DNA of 64,000 nt from Apoda limacodes (taxonomy: Eukaryota; Arthropoda; Insecta; Lepidoptera; Limacodidae), in contig OX291556.1 of NCBI GenBank assembly GCA_946406115.1, positions 11,562,501-11,626,500 of the forward strand, in the 5' to 3' direction. Below are positions 23,304 through 35,913 of the stretch, in pieces; within the stretch, counting starts at the first letter, position 1; every line of letters starts with the position of its first letter. The notes under the pieces were generated by a model that saw nothing but the letters and a program-made list of their open reading frames with translations, did no database searches and was not told where the DNA came from. A program made the translations under genes and the position numbers.

Positions 23304-24867
23304 GTAAATTGGACTGCAATATCATAGCTTAAACAATAATTTCTTTTAGTTGGCAATCGAAGGTGTCTAGTCCTGCGGTACGATGCGCAGCGAGACAAAG
23401 GGCGAGCGCACCCAACTAGCATATTATGTCGTTACGTATGACTAATCGGGTGCAAGTCAGTCATACATTTCGTTGCGGCGCTATTACTGACTCGACGTTG
23501 TCTGACTGTTTAAATTCAATTAATGTGTAGGCTGTGGTAATACTTAAGGTATAAACCGAGTAGCCTAAGGTTTATGTATTTTGTAAGGCGTCTTGTTACA
23601 AAATTTATTTGCCTTCCAGTTCCACTTCCGTTTGCCTGTTGGTTTTGCATAAATTATGAATGAAGTTTCGAAAACCTTGTGCGACCGTCCAAATGATAAT
23701 ACTTAAGCCAGCGTAACGTGCGTGTTAGCCGATATTTTCACGAGTAAACTTGTATTTACTCAAAAACGATATGAGAAGTTTGAATTTCATTCGAATAAAA
23801 ATACGGGAAGGTCATAGATACTAGATTGCTGATAAAAAAAACATTTTTCAGGACAGATAAGGCGATAGTTTTTTCAAATACGATTTTCTTTGCTTGGCCT
23901 GTTAAAAAAGCACGCACATTCGCGCAAAAATAGAGATAGAGAGAGAAAGACAGAAAGAGAGAGAGAGATATATATATATATATATGAAACTGGAAATGGC
24001 TATATCTCCGAAAATATTAATAGTAGACTAGTAGTTTCTTTATAGAAGTGATTGATTATCATCTCATCATGACTGAGACCGAAAACGAAAGACACACACA
24101 CAGAGAGTGACAGTAAACTCCAGACGTGTGTCGGATCTGGCACACACTATTATTTATATGAACTTGATTAACTTACTGAAAATTTAATTCTAGTGTAAAC
24201 AATTTATGTTATGTGTTAAGTCCATTCTAAATTAAATATGTAGAATTTGTATGTTGCATGGCACAAAGTGATAGGCGTTGTTGAGCAGATGGAAATAAAC
24301 TTTAAATATATACAATAATAATATAACAACCTGTGACGATACCATAATTATGCCTTATTTGTAATATAATGTTTGTTTTTATTCAAGTTTTAGCGCGAAG
24401 ATTTTCATTAGTAAACAATTTCAATGAACGTACTACCTATAGCAAAATGCATATTTAAATTAGAATGGCGCGCTCAAATATTCAAGTTCAGTTATTTTAT
24501 ACATTAGATGAGAAGTTATGATTTATTTTATGAAAGGTTTAAAGCTTACAAAATATAAGTACAAATGATTAAAATGTAAAATATTAAGTTATGAACTTAC
24601 GAATCATAGACATCAACACAGAATTAATTGTTAAATGTAGGTAGTTATCTAACTTCCGATTTCTGAATTCGGACTCAGACAAAATAAAGTTGCGTAAAAT
24701 TTTAAACCTGTGGCGCGAGAATGAATGGTTTAAAGATAACTATGATTGGGTATTTGATTGGAACTTAAGTCGATTGGAGAATATTTTAAAAGCGTTGATT
24801 GGTGTTTTGTTTGAACGTATGGTGGTAGTCTTAAGACGAGCGCTGATTGGGAGTTTTATAATGTTCA
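23304..24867. other. Unassigned; (GA)n(TA)n microsatellite 23930-23986
   Basis: A GA-rich tract followed by about nine TA units lies at 23930-23986, and a CA-rich short tract at 24094. No gene is supported; the open frame at 24690-24899 has no recognised domain and runs into the LINE tail that follows. Confidence 0.4.
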
Positions 24868-25030
24868 AATTCAAATTCAATATAATTTATTCAGTTTAGA
24901 CTACAATAATTGAGCACTTATGAATGTCACTACGCCATCGGTTCGAAAGTTTACAGGGCGGGAGATCTTGTATTGAGAAGAACCGGCAAGAAACTCAGCA
25001 AGGGCAAACCGCGAATGTTTAAGTTACTTA
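24868..25030 (-). mobile_element. LINE-A-type 3' UTR fragment
   Basis: Starts TTCAAATTCAAATTCA, the reverse of a TGAATT-repeat tail. At about 24975 it contains GAAGAACCGGCAAGAAACTC, which matches the inverse of the LINE-A 3' UTR at 30308-30330. It is a short 5'-truncated copy of a related subfamily with a different tail microsatellite. Confidence 0.6.
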
Positions 25031-25900
25031 GAACTTTTATTATATTAAAAACACTCGCGAAACTTACCTGAGTGAGTCGTTTAACAACCATTAGGGTAGC
25101 CTCATACAATAAATATTCTATCAATAATAAAGGGTAGTTGTCTTAGTTTTCACGTATTCTGTATAATGGTATGACGTGTTATTTATTTGAAATTGCCCGG
25201 GGTTTGTTAAAACTTTACGAATACTTATCCTATTAGTTTAGGATAATTAGGCCGTTTTATCTAGACCGTTCATATTAATCTAGGACTCTATGATAGTACC
25301 CCAACCGACATAACTAGTATTATACTTAAAAGATATCCTTTTTTCTTTGTTAAATAAATTAAGGCCGGACGGAATAAAAAATAGGATGGGGGGGTTTGAA
25401 ATGTGAGGTGAGAAGGTTGTTAGAGAGGGGTTAGTGGTGATAAAAGTACGTGGTCCCATACATACAGAACATTCAATTGCCGTGGTTTAAATAGTCAAAA
25501 CGCCGCCCGAGAATGGAAAACCATAGTCTACGCTTGTGAGTCACTAGAAGCTACCGCGAGGGGTTAAACTACAACCAGATTGTTCCACCATTACTGGTTA
25601 GTAAATACTTTTATATAAGAAGTTACAGTGAAAATATTGTATGTTCGTTGTGAAATTCTTTAGGTTGTGTATTAAAAATATCTAAATTAATGTTCAAACA
25701 TCCAAATGACGGGCCCGCTTTTGCTGGTTAGAAATTTATGGTAGAAAGAAATCTCGATCACCTCAGTAGGAAGGAATATATTAATGGACCTTGTTTCTAG
25801 GACATTTTCAGCTGGGTAAAGATAAGTCTTCTATGGAGTAGAAGTGGGAACAAAGATTGTACCAGCCATAATAATTATATAGCCCACTAAAGAACTAGGT
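25031..25900. other. Unassigned; may include LINE-A 5' region
   Basis: No clear gene. The sequence directly upstream of the LINE-A endonuclease may be its ORF1/5' UTR, but no frame is open and I cannot place the element's 5' end. GC-richer patch at 25440-25560. Confidence 0.4.
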
Positions 25901-26145
25901 TTGCCAAGAGATACAGTAATTACTATGTGTAATCCATGTCCATCCTTAGCGGCGTTAGTAGGGTTTAACTATTTTGGCTGGTTAGCTAGTGTAGGTGAGC
26001 ATGATTTTCAGACAACAAAGGACCACTTTGGCATATTATATAATTCCAACATTAATAATGGTTATATTAAACAATCTATGTCTACTCAAGTTTTATGCAA
26101 ACAGAAACAAAAAAATAAACTTTTTTATACTAAAAATAATATTCC

Positions 26146-27048
26146 ATTGAACCTGGTGCATCAGAATATACAAGGAATGTCTCAAAAAGAACTAGTAATT
26201 GAATTGTTCATAAACTGCCAAAAGATTGACATTTTATGTATCACTGAACACTGGCTACGCAGCCATCAGTTTATGTTCAATTTCACTAATCACCAGGTGG
26301 GAAGTTCGTTCAGCCGAGTAAATGCTATCCATGGTGGCTCTTTAATTTTATTAATAAACAGCTAAAGTTTAAGGAACGTAAAGACATTGTGAGCCTCTCA
26401 GTTGAGCGAACTGCCGAGCTGTCCTGTATAGAAGTTGAGCATCTCATTGTTGTGAGTGTATACAAGCCGCCTTGTGCAATTTATGATAATTTTGAATTAG
26501 TTATGGAAGAAGTGCTGAATAAAATCAGCAATTCCGATAAACAAATCATTTTTTGTGGAGACTTCAATATAAACATTTTGGAAAATAGCTCATTAAGCAC
26601 CAGATTGCTTGCCTTATTTCAGTCTTTTAATTTAAATAATTTGTTTTGTGAACCAACTAGAATTGCTGTATCCAGTGCCACTTGCATCGACAATATATTT
26701 ACTGACATAAAACCAATTCAAAAATCAATTTTAAGCAATCTAGAGTCAGATCATTGTGGACAGTTAGTGGTTTTAGAAAGAAAGCATAGTATTACTAAAA
26801 AGGAAATTAAATTTATACCAATAACAACTAAACGGGTTGAATCATTTAAATCTAACTTAATGCATAAACTTCCAGATTTGCTTTATAATGGCGACCCAAA
26901 TGATATGTACAATACTGTTCTTGACATAATTACTACAGAGTATAATAAAATATTTACTGCAAAAAAGAAACTTATTTCCAGTCGCTTTAGTTTTAGTGAA
27001 TGGGCTACCCCAGGTATTTATAAAAGTAAAAAACTACATGGAACATAA
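26146..27048 (+). pseudogene. LINE-A endonuclease domain (broken)
   Basis: The first part (to 26365) carries LVHQNIQGM and ITEHWL, the N-terminal motifs of the exonuclease/endonuclease/phosphatase fold. A frameshift near 26360 moves the reading to the next frame. There CGDFNINIL (the GDFN motif), ID.IFT and SDHCGQLV (catalytic SDH) follow in the right order. The endonuclease would nick target DNA to prime reverse transcription. The catalytic signatures are still readable, so the copy is not very old, but it cannot make one continuous protein. Confidence 0.9.
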
Positions 27049-27095
27049 TAAATAATGAAACTGGTAAAGCTAGGAATTCTTGTCAGGACTTTGAG

Positions 27096-28612
27096 TTGAT
27101 TGTAGATGATGCTAGTTTTAAAACAAATTCTGAGGTACCAGTTGCCTTTGAACAGTTTTTTAGGAATATCCCATTCAAAACAACTGAACATCTAAACTCA
27201 AGTCCAATCTTAGCAGAAAAATTATTAAAAACTAGTGTTCCTGAATGTGACGTTCCCTTTGTATTTAAAAACATTAGTCCTACGGATATCATTAATACAT
27301 TTAAAACATTAGAAATTAAAAACACCACAGACCTTTGGGGACTTTCTGTAAAAACTATAAATTCAATAATTCATGTTATAGCACAACCCTTAGCCATTAT
27401 ATTTAATAGTTGTGTTGATAGTGGTGTGTTTCCTGATGAGATGAAACTTAGCAAAGTTATACCGCTTTTTAAATCAGGTAGTCAACAGATCCTAATAATT
27501 TTCGGCCTATTTCAATACTACCTATACTCAGTAAAGTTTTTGAAAAAATCATACTTTGTCAAATGTTAAGCCATTTCTGTATTAATGAGCTACTTAGTAG
27601 TAAACAGTTTGGCTTTATGAAAGGCCGTTCCACAACCGATGCAGGAGTGGCACTATTAAAAAATATATATAACGCCTGGGAGGATTCGCATGACGCCCTT
27701 GGAGTGTTTTGTGATTTATCTAAGGCATTTGACTGTGTTAAACATGAAAATCTCATCAGGAAGCTACATCACTATGGTATTAGAGGCAAAGCTCTCGACC
27801 TTTTGACATCCTATATGAGTAGGAGAGTACAGAAAATAGATGTCAACGGTGAAAGATCTCCGGGATCAGCAGTCACTATAGGAGTCCCTTAGGGCTCAAT
27901 TTTAGGTCCTTTTCTATTTCTTATTTACATTAATGATCTCCCATATAATGTAAAAAACCATGACATTGTCTTATTTGCTGATGACACCTCTTTGCTTTTT
28001 AAAGTTAAGAGACGACAGACATGTTATAATGAATTAAATGATGCCCTTTCTAAAATTGTAAATTGGTTTAACGCTAATAATTTGTTACTTAATGAAAAAA
28101 AAACCAAATGTGTTAAATTTACATTACCAAATGTTAGTCAGAGACAGACATGTATTAATATTAATGGCGAGCAATTAGAACTTGTTAATTCAAGTCTTTC
28201 TTGGCATAACTCCAAACTTCAATGGGGTCCTCATATTCGTGCTATTTATAAATTAGGATCTAGGATATCTCTGAGGGATAGGTTTAGCGAAGTAAAAATT
28301 TTAACTTTAGTGTCGCAGTACATATATGAAAATCTTTTAAATGTACATAAAAATATCAATAGTTTCAGCAAGAAAAGTTACGTTCACAAAGTAAATACTA
28401 GAAGTAAAAATAAGCTGTTGGTGCATGATACACGTCTACACAAAATAAGTAACTCTTTTATGGGGCAATGTATACACTTTTACAACAAAGTTCCCAACAA
28501 AATTCAAAATCTATCAATAAGTAAATTTAAATCTTTTATCAAGCAGGTACTTTGTAAAAAGGCATACTACAATATTTCAGACTATGTAAATGATAAAAAT
28601 CCTTGGGACTGA
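27096..28612 (+). pseudogene. LINE-A reverse transcriptase domain (broken)
   Basis: RT motifs in order: KLSKVIPLFKSG (motif 1), a single-base frameshift near 27488, QFGFMKGRSTTDAG (motif 2a), FCDLSKAFDCVKH (motif A with catalytic Asp), GVP-stop-GSILGPFLF (motif B; the expected Gln codon is TAG at 27890) and LFADDTSLLF (motif C, both Asp present, near 27972). After the LPNV block, LQWGPHIRA joins directly to IYKLGS: about 60 residues present in the copy at 758-1485 are deleted in frame. The C terminus ends YVNDKNPWD. The copy is inactive. Confidence 0.92.
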
Positions 28613-28734
28613 TGATGCTCAATTACAGGATGCATAGGTAAACCAAATTAAAATGGAAATAACATAAAATTGTACGACAAATTTTTTTTTATTTAAAACA
28701 TTAATTGTATTTTAGTTTATTTGTATTATTGATA

Positions 28735-30061
28735 GTGTTTTTGTACAGACTTCAGAAATGGTAAAAATTCAAAGTGGACATTATGATCTTATTATCTTTT
28801 TAGCTATATTTATTTCTTGATTATTTTCCTTTACGCTTATTTGTATACTATTGTTTGCTATATTACTCTGACGTACCTCTAAAACAACTGGGTTACTACT
28901 TATTTAACACAACGGTTTTCGGGTCCTACTACTTTTGACGATCACGCTTGGCCGAATAAGATAATTATCTACATCATATTATTAGATTAAATTCTTTTGA
29001 TTTCTCTGAGTGAGTGTAGATGCTTCAGAAGTTTCTTAGAACAATATATTATTTTATTAAAATACTGATACAAAGGGGGGGGGGACGTTACTGTTAGTAT
29101 AATCACAGCAAGCGGTCACAGAAGAAGTTTAAGGTCGACTTTGGAGATGGACATTTGCTATAATACTTACCTAAATATGGTGTTATTACTTATACTCGAC
29201 TACTACACTAACAAGGACAAATTGTTATAAGAATAATAAACATCTAGTTATCTACCACATACTTTTAACCCAGAAACTTCTATAAACTTAATACATTTTC
29301 ATATAATTTTCTTATACCTCAGTTATAAAATATAGAACAATTATTTCCGCCAGACAATTGGTGAGCTGTATCCATATATTTCAACAGTCGTTGTCGGTGC
29401 GTTTCCGGAATGCTCTCATTTCGATCCTGTCAAGGGCGTCATGACGTTGTACACGTAATGGAAATAGATCATGATTAAGTTTCGTTTTATAAAAATATTT
29501 GCAGAGTTTATAAACAACTTCTAGTGTCTTATAAAGTCCTAGTACATCAATCTTACAAATCTTTATAGAATTAAGAAAAACATTATAAATATATATACAT
29601 AGAAATGATCTCTCTCCGTTTGAGACTACCTGAAGGTTAGAGTCTCCTAAGATAATATATCATAAAATAAAGTAATCTTTTGACTGCATCATGAAAATAT
29701 TTATTTACATTAATTTTGCAGAGTTTATGCATGATATGGTGGTTTGGTTAATGAGTAGAAGAAGAATAAAGAGCTCGTGACCTAGTTACATTTCTCTATC
29801 GAAATGCAGCATCCGTCTCATGGCATATTTTTCTTACCTCCTTCGTTCTTCGGTAAGCACGTTTAACTCTCAGTACTGGATGTCATATGACAGGATCGTT
29901 AAGCCAAAACAGCAGTCAAGTGGCCTAGGTCGACATCTGCAAGCGCAGTAGATTAAGCCTAAGCCATATTTATTCAGAGAGAAGCTTATACCCTGGTAGT
30001 AGGGACAAAAAAAAAGCGAGGCAACTAATTTAATAATGTAATGGAGATATAGTTAAAAAAG
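28735..30061 (+). repeat. 1,327-bp duplicated block, copy A
   Basis: Matches 30705-32031 at a constant offset of 1,970 with only two differences that I found (29635 G versus C; 30036 A versus C). The left edge joins LINE-A at GTGTTTTT, an 8-bp microhomology shared by both partners. The right edge joins the middle of LINE-A at AAAG. The block itself has no gene that I recognise; a 10-G run is at about 29076. Confidence 0.95.
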
Positions 30062-30464
30062 CATAGTATTACTAAAAAGGAAATTAAATTTATACCAATA
30101 ACAACTAAACGGGTTGAATCATTTAAATCTAACTTAATGCATAAACTTCCAGATTTGCTTTATAATGGCGACCCAAATGATATGTACAATACTGTTCTTG
30201 ACATAATTACTACAGAGTATAATAAAATATTTACTGCAAAAAAGAAACTTATTTCCAGAATATTATTTGTATTATTGATAGTGTTTTTAAAAGAGTAACT
30301 ATCGAGTTTCTTGCCGGATTCTTCTCGGTAGAAATCAACAACATTGTGAACCGGCGGGAAGGTGGGAGGGTTCAAAAAATAATATTTTATAACTTTGACG
30401 ATTCAAAAGTGATTGTAAAATCCTTATTTGAATAAACCATTTTGACTTTGACTTTGACTTTGAG
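30061..30464 (+). mobile_element. LINE-A derivative with large internal deletion, intact 3' end
   Basis: Bases 30061-30258 are identical to 26784-26981 (end of endonuclease region). After CTTATTTCCAG the sequence jumps about 1.73 kb to the position equivalent to 28717 and then continues into the true LINE-A 3' UTR (AGTTTCTTGCCGGATTCTTC at 30307). It finishes with an AATAAA-containing end and the tail TTTGACTTTGACTTTGAC. It is the other half of the rearranged LINE-A. Confidence 0.9.
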
Positions 30465-30704
30465 CGCTGATGATCATCGTAAGGGGGCGCCCCTTAAACC
30501 TACTTTCAGGTCGCAAGTCCTGAACGCTTAGCTACCTGGTTCCCACTCTACAAAACGAATGGATTTAGTATTCGTATGGATCTTACTTTCAAATGTGGAA
30601 GTAGCATCAATTAGGGTTCCTTTGTGTAGGGATGACAGAAAATTATATCACTCTTTAGTACCTGCATCTTTTAGTGCTGATATTCAAGTATTTGATTTTT
30701 TTAG
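30465..30704. other. Spacer between LINE-A tail and duplicated block B
   Basis: Short single-copy stretch with no recognised content. It is the native left flank of block B and is absent before block A. Confidence 0.5.
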
Positions 30705-32031
30705 GTGTTTTTGTACAGACTTCAGAAATGGTAAAAATTCAAAGTGGACATTATGATCTTATTATCTTTTTAGCTATATTTATTTCTTGATTATTTTCCT
30801 TTACGCTTATTTGTATACTATTGTTTGCTATATTACTCTGACGTACCTCTAAAACAACTGGGTTACTACTTATTTAACACAACGGTTTTCGGGTCCTACT
30901 ACTTTTGACGATCACGCTTGGCCGAATAAGATAATTATCTACATCATATTATTAGATTAAATTCTTTTGATTTCTCTGAGTGAGTGTAGATGCTTCAGAA
31001 GTTTCTTAGAACAATATATTATTTTATTAAAATACTGATACAAAGGGGGGGGGGACGTTACTGTTAGTATAATCACAGCAAGCGGTCACAGAAGAAGTTT
31101 AAGGTCGACTTTGGAGATGGACATTTGCTATAATACTTACCTAAATATGGTGTTATTACTTATACTCGACTACTACACTAACAAGGACAAATTGTTATAA
31201 GAATAATAAACATCTAGTTATCTACCACATACTTTTAACCCAGAAACTTCTATAAACTTAATACATTTTCATATAATTTTCTTATACCTCAGTTATAAAA
31301 TATAGAACAATTATTTCCGCCAGACAATTGGTGAGCTGTATCCATATATTTCAACAGTCGTTGTCGGTGCGTTTCCGGAATGCTCTCATTTCGATCCTGT
31401 CAAGGGCGTCATGACGTTGTACACGTAATGGAAATAGATCATGATTAAGTTTCGTTTTATAAAAATATTTGCAGAGTTTATAAACAACTTCTAGTGTCTT
31501 ATAAAGTCCTAGTACATCAATCTTACAAATCTTTATAGAATTAAGAAAAACATTATAAATATATATACATAGAAATGATCTCTCTCCGTTTGAGACTACC
31601 TGAACGTTAGAGTCTCCTAAGATAATATATCATAAAATAAAGTAATCTTTTGACTGCATCATGAAAATATTTATTTACATTAATTTTGCAGAGTTTATGC
31701 ATGATATGGTGGTTTGGTTAATGAGTAGAAGAAGAATAAAGAGCTCGTGACCTAGTTACATTTCTCTATCGAAATGCAGCATCCGTCTCATGGCATATTT
31801 TTCTTACCTCCTTCGTTCTTCGGTAAGCACGTTTAACTCTCAGTACTGGATGTCATATGACAGGATCGTTAAGCCAAAACAGCAGTCAAGTGGCCTAGGT
31901 CGACATCTGCAAGCGCAGTAGATTAAGCCTAAGCCATATTTATTCAGAGAGAAGCTTATACCCTGGTAGTAGGGACAAAAAAAAAGCGAGGCAACTAATT
32001 TAATACTGTAATGGAGATATAGTTAAAAAAG
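30705..32031 (+). repeat. 1,327-bp duplicated block, copy B
   Basis: Partner of 28735-30061. Because it continues smoothly into flanking DNA on both sides (30465-30704 and 32032 onward), this is probably the original location and copy A the derived one. Confidence 0.95.
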
Positions 32032-33454
32032 GAAACATAGCTGTAATCATTATTAAAAAATATAAGCACTGTTATGGGCTTCCGATTTTCTTCGGAATTT
32101 TTTTGCGGTGGATAAAAAGGTGAGCGAAACTCAGATGACAGGGTTTAATAATAATTTCGAACGCTAGTTTGAAAGAGTATCGGAAGTGAAAACAAAGTAC
32201 ACAATCTTATCATAAGAATACCAAAATAGCTCAAAGCAAATGGTAAAAATATATGGTTTCTTATTAAATGTGAACGGGTATTGTGTTTTAGTGTACAGTG
32301 TGTTCATGTAGAGTCCAATCACTTAAGAACGCAATATGTTAGATTGGATCCGACAACTGGCAAAAGAGCACATTGTGTGACCGAGGTCGGATTGTCGCCT
32401 GGAAAATTTAAAACTGCGCTGAACTAGAGAAACGCTTCCACGAAAACTTGTATATACTCGTGTGGTTTGAATGAAATGTACAACCGTTTTATTGTGTGCA
32501 AACGAGAAAATATCGATTTTGATTTTATTGCTTGATTTGATTTTATTTATTTTAAAATCACAAGTATCTAATCACGTAATTTTTTCAAAGACTTACGTAT
32601 TAAATGTATTAAATTTTAAAATGTAAAAAATACACTTCTTCATTATTAAGCATCTCCAAACAATTCATTTACTTTGTTAATTTGTTTAATGATTAATATA
32701 TTAATACATTTTTTTAAATTAATACCATAGTAACAATGTGTTATATTAATTATTTAATACTAGAAATACATTTATACATACAAATACGATTACACTCCTT
32801 ACATCATTAATTCCACCACAATGTACCACATTCTGGTTTTTCTTTCGTATACGTATGTTTTTTATATAAATCACTGTCCTAATAAAGGTATTAAGTGCGT
32901 TGTTTAAAGAAACTAGTTCTAAAGTTAGTTATTCCTCTACTAAACAGTCCCTATAGAATCCTTTTTGACATTAACAAAAAAATTTACTTTTAAGTTTAAA
33001 AGATGCAGTTAATAAGTGTCAAACAAACTCGACAGACAAATAGACTTAAAAATACAAAGTATGTCATTGTTCAAACCCAAATGACACTATTTGAGTACAG
33101 AATCCTTTACAACAGCAGAGGTCAGTAACATTTTTTTATTCCTTTTGTTTAATAACACAAATCAATAACAAAAACTAATATATTAATTTCGTTGTTTAAG
33201 ATTTTAACGGTTTTTTTTCTATCGAGAGCAATAATAACACGAACAAATCTTTTAAAAATATAGAAATAAGCATATACGCTTAACTGGATCAAAACCGTTA
33301 TATGCAGACGCTCCCGTTAACACACCATGCATATGGCACTAACTGCTGGCTTTTATCACTTGGTTGATTAAAAACTTTTTTATATATATTTCGCTGTCAC
33401 ATATGATTAAGTTACTGAATTAAATAATAGAATTACATTCATTATTGCATATTT
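32032..33454. other. Unassigned AT-rich DNA
   Basis: No supported gene or recognised repeat. Confidence 0.5.
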
Positions 33455-33850
33455 AGGGTTTCGTACCCATAGGGTAAATACGGGACCCTATTATAAAGAC
33501 TCCGCTGTCCGTCCGTCCGTCTGTCACCAGGCTGTATCTCATGAACTGTGATAGTTAGACAGTTGAAATTTTCACAAAAGATGTATTTCTGTTGCCGCTA
33601 CAACAAAAAATACTAAAAAACTGAATTAAAATAATATTTAAGGGAGCTCACATACAACAAACATGATTTTTAACGGCAACAGGTGGACGCTTGAAATATT
33701 AACAGAATATTTAGTTATATATTCACTTAAATTCAACTCAATCAAATAAACAATTAAATTAATACAAAACAAATATTTAAGGGGGACTCCCATACGCCAA
33801 ACGTGATTTTTTGCCGTTTTTAATGGTACGGAATCCTTCGTGTGCGTCCT
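33455..33850 (+). repeat. Dispersed repeat R2 (GGGTTCCGTACC type), copy 1
   Basis: Starts AGGGTTTCGTACCC and runs through CCGCTGTCCGTCCGTCCGTC then TCACCAGGCTGTATCTCATG to GGTACGGAATCCTTCG. The two ends are inverse of each other over about 12 bases. I recognise it as a very common lepidopteran repeat. A second copy is at 61506-61920 and a tail fragment at 54004-54065. It is non-coding. Confidence 0.75.
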
Positions 33851-34569
33851 TTAAATGAGAGAGTTTTATTCAAAGATTGTAAAAATGTATAATTGTTAGA
33901 ACTTTATAGTCGAGCTGTCGGTGTATGTCAATTACTATGTTCATATATCCGTGTCTAGCATCCAAGTTACTGATTGTATTTTGACAAATAAAGTGACATC
34001 AGCTTCGTCTGTGGTCCGGGTGTCATAGATTATGTGATATCACATAAAATTTAAAATATGGCGCATAATAATAATTTGTAACACTTGAGAAAAGTAACAT
34101 GTCGTATTTGGTATCGAATGAAAGGTTTCGATGCTAAACTTTTTAGTTTTCATTGAAAATGTCTGCATATATTTAAATATTTTTCCACGACACTGTTTAA
34201 AACTGCGTTACATAGCTTCTGAAGAAAAATGACGTAATATAAATTATGTGGTATTAACGCATTTATTTTCCGACGACATTGTACTTGGGCATGGCAGAAT
34301 TGGTGTTGGTAATATTGTTGATAAAATAAAAACATTGGTGGAATAAATCCCACAAATTAAATGTATATGTCGCGTCTCTACCGGTTTTTGCTGGGAACGC
34401 CACTGGGACAAGTAGTATAGCTAGGACAATCAATAGCTCAAACAAGAAAAAAGATAGCAAGCTAAAGTGGCAATGAGCAGACCAAAGGTTTTTGAGTGAC
34501 GATGACGGAATACGCAACGAGGGTTGACCGACCACTAAATTTAAACATATTCTATCTGTAAATTTCATT
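33851..34569. other. Unassigned AT-rich DNA
   Basis: No supported gene. Open frames at 34150-34568 (-) have no recognisable domain. Confidence 0.45.
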
Positions 34570-35335
34570 TAATTTTTCCATGACTGACAGCCGGCATGCT
34601 GTAACATAGATCCACCATCGGACACTACACTGCAACGTCTATATGATGAATCTCTGTGCCAAAAAGTCAGCTGCTGTCTTATCTGAGCCGTTGCTGGACT
34701 ATGTGTGCGTGCCCGTTGGTTGCCGTGTCTGAACGACCATCATCGAGCGTTGCCTTCCACGTCCGTGGGCATCCTCCTCGACAGGCAGACACGATCACTG
34801 GCTGAATGGTTAAGCCTTGGGCTACGTTTAGTGCAGTCACACATCTGTATTTGCGGTGAAAGGGTTGACCAGCTTGGCTATCAAGGCCTATCCTGTAGGA
34901 GAAGTGGCAGCCACTTTTCGCAACAAAACCCCTGGGGCCCTAACCTTATCTCATCTGCTAGCCATTTTAGAGCACTAGGCTTTGGGTAGATTCACCATGG
35001 GGTGATGGAAACTTTGTAAGCCCTTGTTGTGGGATGCCACATGCGTACTGGCGGTGTCCCACTTACCAACGACATTTAAGGAACGACCAGAAGGTGCGAT
35101 AGCTGCGTACATTGAAAGCCGGAAGCGACTCAAATAGAATCTCGAGGTTGGTTTCAGATTTGTGCCGTTTAGGTCGAAACCCTGGGGGCTATGGGGACTA
35201 AAAGCGAAGCACCATGTACGTGACCAATCTGGGCGACTAGTCAAAGCGTCGGGTGAGCGGAGGGCTGGCAGCTTCCTATGCCAAAGTTTCGTTTGGCGAT
35301 TCAAAGAGATAATGCTGCCAGGCACCGCTATGACA
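34570..35335 (+). pseudogene. Relic of an RT-associated polyprotein C-terminal domain
   Basis: This block is clearly GC-richer than its surroundings. In shifting frames it encodes blocks that I recognise from the C terminus of large RT-containing proteins scattered in invertebrate genomes: LPSTSVGILLD, CICGERVDQLGYQGLSCRRS (a CxC...HGLSC zinc-knuckle-like motif with His replaced by Gln), a WDATC-like stretch near 35033, RKRLK, and finally SGERRAGSFLCQ followed by a basic (A/F)xQRx-like segment. Several deletions and stops are present, notably after CRRSGSHFSQQ. It is a dead remnant; the element class is not settled here. GC content suggests origin from a coding sequence foreign to this AT-rich context. 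Confidence 0.55.
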
Positions 35336-35913
35336 CATTATTTTTTAAAAGACTGTGTTTATTTATAATTATGTTATAATTATTTCATTTTTTGTTCACT
35401 TTCAAATATGATAATACAATTTACATACATACAATATACACTTAAATCTTTATACAATAAATGTATGAATATTTTTAAAACGTAATAAAATAAAGAAATT
35501 AGAACATTAATAAGATACAGTTCGTAAGTATCTTATTTTATAGTTCATTTCTTATTTTGTAAATAAATAACAATATCATTCAATATAAAATAATAAAATC
35601 GAATTTCTAGCTAAAGTAGCACATAAGCTTAATTTTCCAAAATACAAAGTTCGAATCTTAAGAATAATAAGGCTTGCGACGCAGAAATATTCGTTCGTCA
35701 GCTTTCCAGTTTGCTGAAATGAACATTGCTGCTACTAGATGGGCTCGTTATGGTGAGATTAAGTGTCGCTAGGAAATTGAGTCTTTGTTTGTAATGGATG
35801 AATCATGAGAACGTTGAGCTTTACATAATAAATGAGTTTTTAAATTAAATATTGGTATTCATAGTAGGTAATTTTAGGGTGAGAAATATATTGCTGCTAA
35901 TATTTTAGAGAGA
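35336..35913. other. Unassigned AT-rich DNA
   Basis: No gene or recognised repeat. Confidence 0.5.

Larger units (their letters stand above)
25901..28734 (+). mobile_element. LINE-A, nearly complete but broken, 3' end replaced
   Basis: A non-LTR retrotransposon of a family abundant in Lepidoptera, with an apurinic-like endonuclease followed by RT. Reading frames are interrupted by stops, frameshifts and an in-frame internal deletion. The family's own 3' UTR (seen at 30271-30464) is cut off here at GATAGTGTTTTT, where sequence identical to 30705 onward begins. This breakpoint is part of the rearrangement described at 28735-32031. The clade within the CR1/Jockey assemblage is not resolved from sequence alone. 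Confidence 0.9.

Noticed and set aside
34150..34568. Overlapping minus-strand frames of 67 and 101 codons
   Set aside because: No recognisable domain, mixed composition and overlap of two frames on one strand argue for chance.
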